From: Caprimulgus europaeus
Lineage: Eukaryota; Chordata; Aves; Caprimulgiformes; Caprimulgidae
DNA: 64,000 bases
Reading direction: 5' to 3'
Assembly (NCBI GenBank): GCA_907165065.1
Contig: OU015524.1
Coordinates: forward strand, 32,143,295 to 32,207,294
Shown piece after piece: positions 62,265 to 64,000 of the stretch (the first letter of the stretch is position 1; each line of letters starts with the position of its first letter). The translations under genes were made by a program, and so were the position numbers. Below the pieces are notes generated by a model. The model was not told the origin of the DNA, made no database searches, and saw only the letters and a program-made list of their open reading frames with translations.

Positions 62265-64000
62265 TAACAGTCCCTAGTCTTCCACCTTTCTTCCCATTTC
62301 CAGCCATGGAAATTTCCATGAAAACCTCACAAACATAAGGCTATGAAAGGCCAAATACATACCTCATCACTCCAGGATTCCTGATATCAGGTATCAGGAA
62401 TCTTCTGAAATAAATAAATTATTGAAGAAGTATAATTTTTAAAAATTACTATTGTGAGAGGGTGAAAAAAACCTCACAGGGAAAATAACAGGTCTTGTGT
62501 AATTCTTCTATGTTCTATTAATTTGTGACAACTTTAAACCACCCTCTTCAGGCCCCGTAGTTAACTTTCACCTTCCTTTTGCACTACAGGAAGGAAAAAC
62601 TGTTTAAAATTTTATGTATGACTGGGAGACTCAGATGGGGAAGTGGTAGAACCAGTACACATTATTTTTTTACTGATTATTTTAAATGTGTAACGATGAA
62701 CAAAGGATTAAATGTTGAAGACTAAATGGTTCCAGTTACAGCACACCTGCAACTGAGGTATAACTAGAGTCTCCAGTTCTTTACACTTTTTTCTCAATGT
62801 TTGCTCTGTCAACTCTCATTCAGTTCATCTCTGTACAGAGTGGAGGGCAGCTTGGTAAGGTCAGCCCTGTCATTAAAGAATATTCTCCCCATGCCAGGAA
62901 TCTCTTGCAGAAATTACTTCTGACAAGAAACCAGTGAGAATGTAGTGGTCTGGAAATGCTGGGAAACAGTGAATTAGGCACCTGAAATGAGATGGGACTT
63001 TTTGCATTTTCTCCCAGCTCTTTGTGCTTTGATTCACCATTTGCTTGCAGACTGATAAGCAGCTGCACTCTGTGAGTGTATCCAAACCTTGAGATGCTTG
63101 TGTTGTTTCAGTATATTGCATCATATGGGAAGCAGTTTCCAGATGCTTCCTGCCTCATACTGGTAAAGTAACTCACACTTTTACTGGATTTTAAGGATGG
63201 TAAATTCCTTGAAACTGAAGGCTCCTAAGCAACAGACACTTTATTAAGAGAAGTTAGATTGCTTTCACGCTTCAATAAAACAGCTGTGGTTGTCAGGTTA
63301 TGAACAGTTTGACAGAGGATTTATTTTGGCTGTAGGACGGCTTTGACACAGAGATGTAAGCTTTCTGTATTTGAGATGAAACATGCTGTAAATACTTTGG
63401 GCTTGCATGTCACTGCAGCAATGGTGTACCCAGTTCCAGAGGTAGCAACAAAACTTGTTTTGTTCTCAGTGCCTCATGTACTGGAGAGCAGTAATGCAAT
63501 TCACAGGTATTCCTACAAGGTCCATTGCTGATTTAGGGTGTGCCTTTCTGTTTGCAGGTTTCCCTTGTGGCTCTCTATCATTTTTCATTACAGTGTCTGA
63601 CCGTGTTCTTCAGCATGAGCTGTGGTCAAATGGAAGATATGATACTTGAGGGAAATATTTTGATATATCTGGTTATATTCAGTCTGTTTTCCAAACTTTT
63701 TTGTGCAATCACTGTATTCTGTGGCTCTTTATATTGTACCAGACATACATCTGTATTTCTGGAAATTGAGCTTTTCTTTGAATGTTGAAATTCCTTGGAT
63801 TCTACTCACAGCCATTTTAAATTCAGCACTTTTTTCTGGAAAAATGTTAATATGTACTATTCCAGATGATCTTAACATCTTTCACCGGAGAAAATTTACA
63901 TGTTCAGGAAATGAACCACATGCACTAAACTGTCAAGCCAGGAAATATGGGAAGTCAGGATAAGCCAGAGAGACTGAACTGCCTACCCTTCATTCTGTGT
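62265..64000. other. Unique DNA without a supported gene
   Basis: Only short, mutually overlapping frames are present. A perfect hairpin with 11-bp arms lies at 62376-62402. No repeat family was recognised to the end of the window. Confidence 0.5.

Noticed and set aside
1..64000. CRISPR arrays, operons, prophage or plasmid genes, tRNA or rRNA genes, mitochondrial insertions
   Set aside because: None was seen. The composition, frame lengths and avian CR1/LTR repeats show vertebrate nuclear non-coding DNA.

Overview
The window is vertebrate nuclear DNA, AT-rich, with no protein-coding or RNA gene that I can support. Two signals point to a bird. Seven fragments of the CR1 retrotransposon are present, most carrying the characteristic 3' end built on ATTCTATG octamers. 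There are also long terminal repeats of avian endogenous retroviruses, including a family I recognise from its opening CCTGGTTT and its closing AAACCAC-ACA. I take the source to be a bird, probably a neoavian, in an intergenic gene-poor stretch or a very large intron; the species and chromosome cannot be told from this sequence.

Layout: 1-7080 is unique AT-rich DNA with simple repeats. At 7081-7354 lies the 3' part of an LTR whose internal ATT tract has grown into a long microsatellite. Unique DNA with traces of very old SINE-like repeats follows to 9933. CR1 copies sit at 9934-10816 (minus), 26658-27030 (minus), 27867-28324 (plus), 41365-41515 (plus), 48917-49391 (minus), 54017-54187 (plus) and 61910-62264 (minus). 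Two complete solo LTRs with 5-bp target-site duplications sit at 21120-21726 (minus) and 37972-38607 (plus). A 108-bp near-perfect inverted repeat stands at 54273-54380 and is the least explained structure in the window.

The open reading frames are mostly short, overlap on both strands and lack recognisable domains. Those with clear homology are the decayed CR1 reverse-transcriptase tails. Two frames are kept only as weak leads: a 72-codon frame at 46447-46662 whose start resembles a signal peptide, and a roughly 160-codon frame on the minus strand at 47040-47534. Several stretches carry dense transcription-factor-like motifs (near 20107-20160, 34836-34933, 46228-46386 and 60267-60275) and could be distal regulatory elements, but only cross-species alignment can decide that. 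No CRISPR array, operon, prophage, tRNA, rRNA or CpG island was seen, and I found no convincing new biological system.
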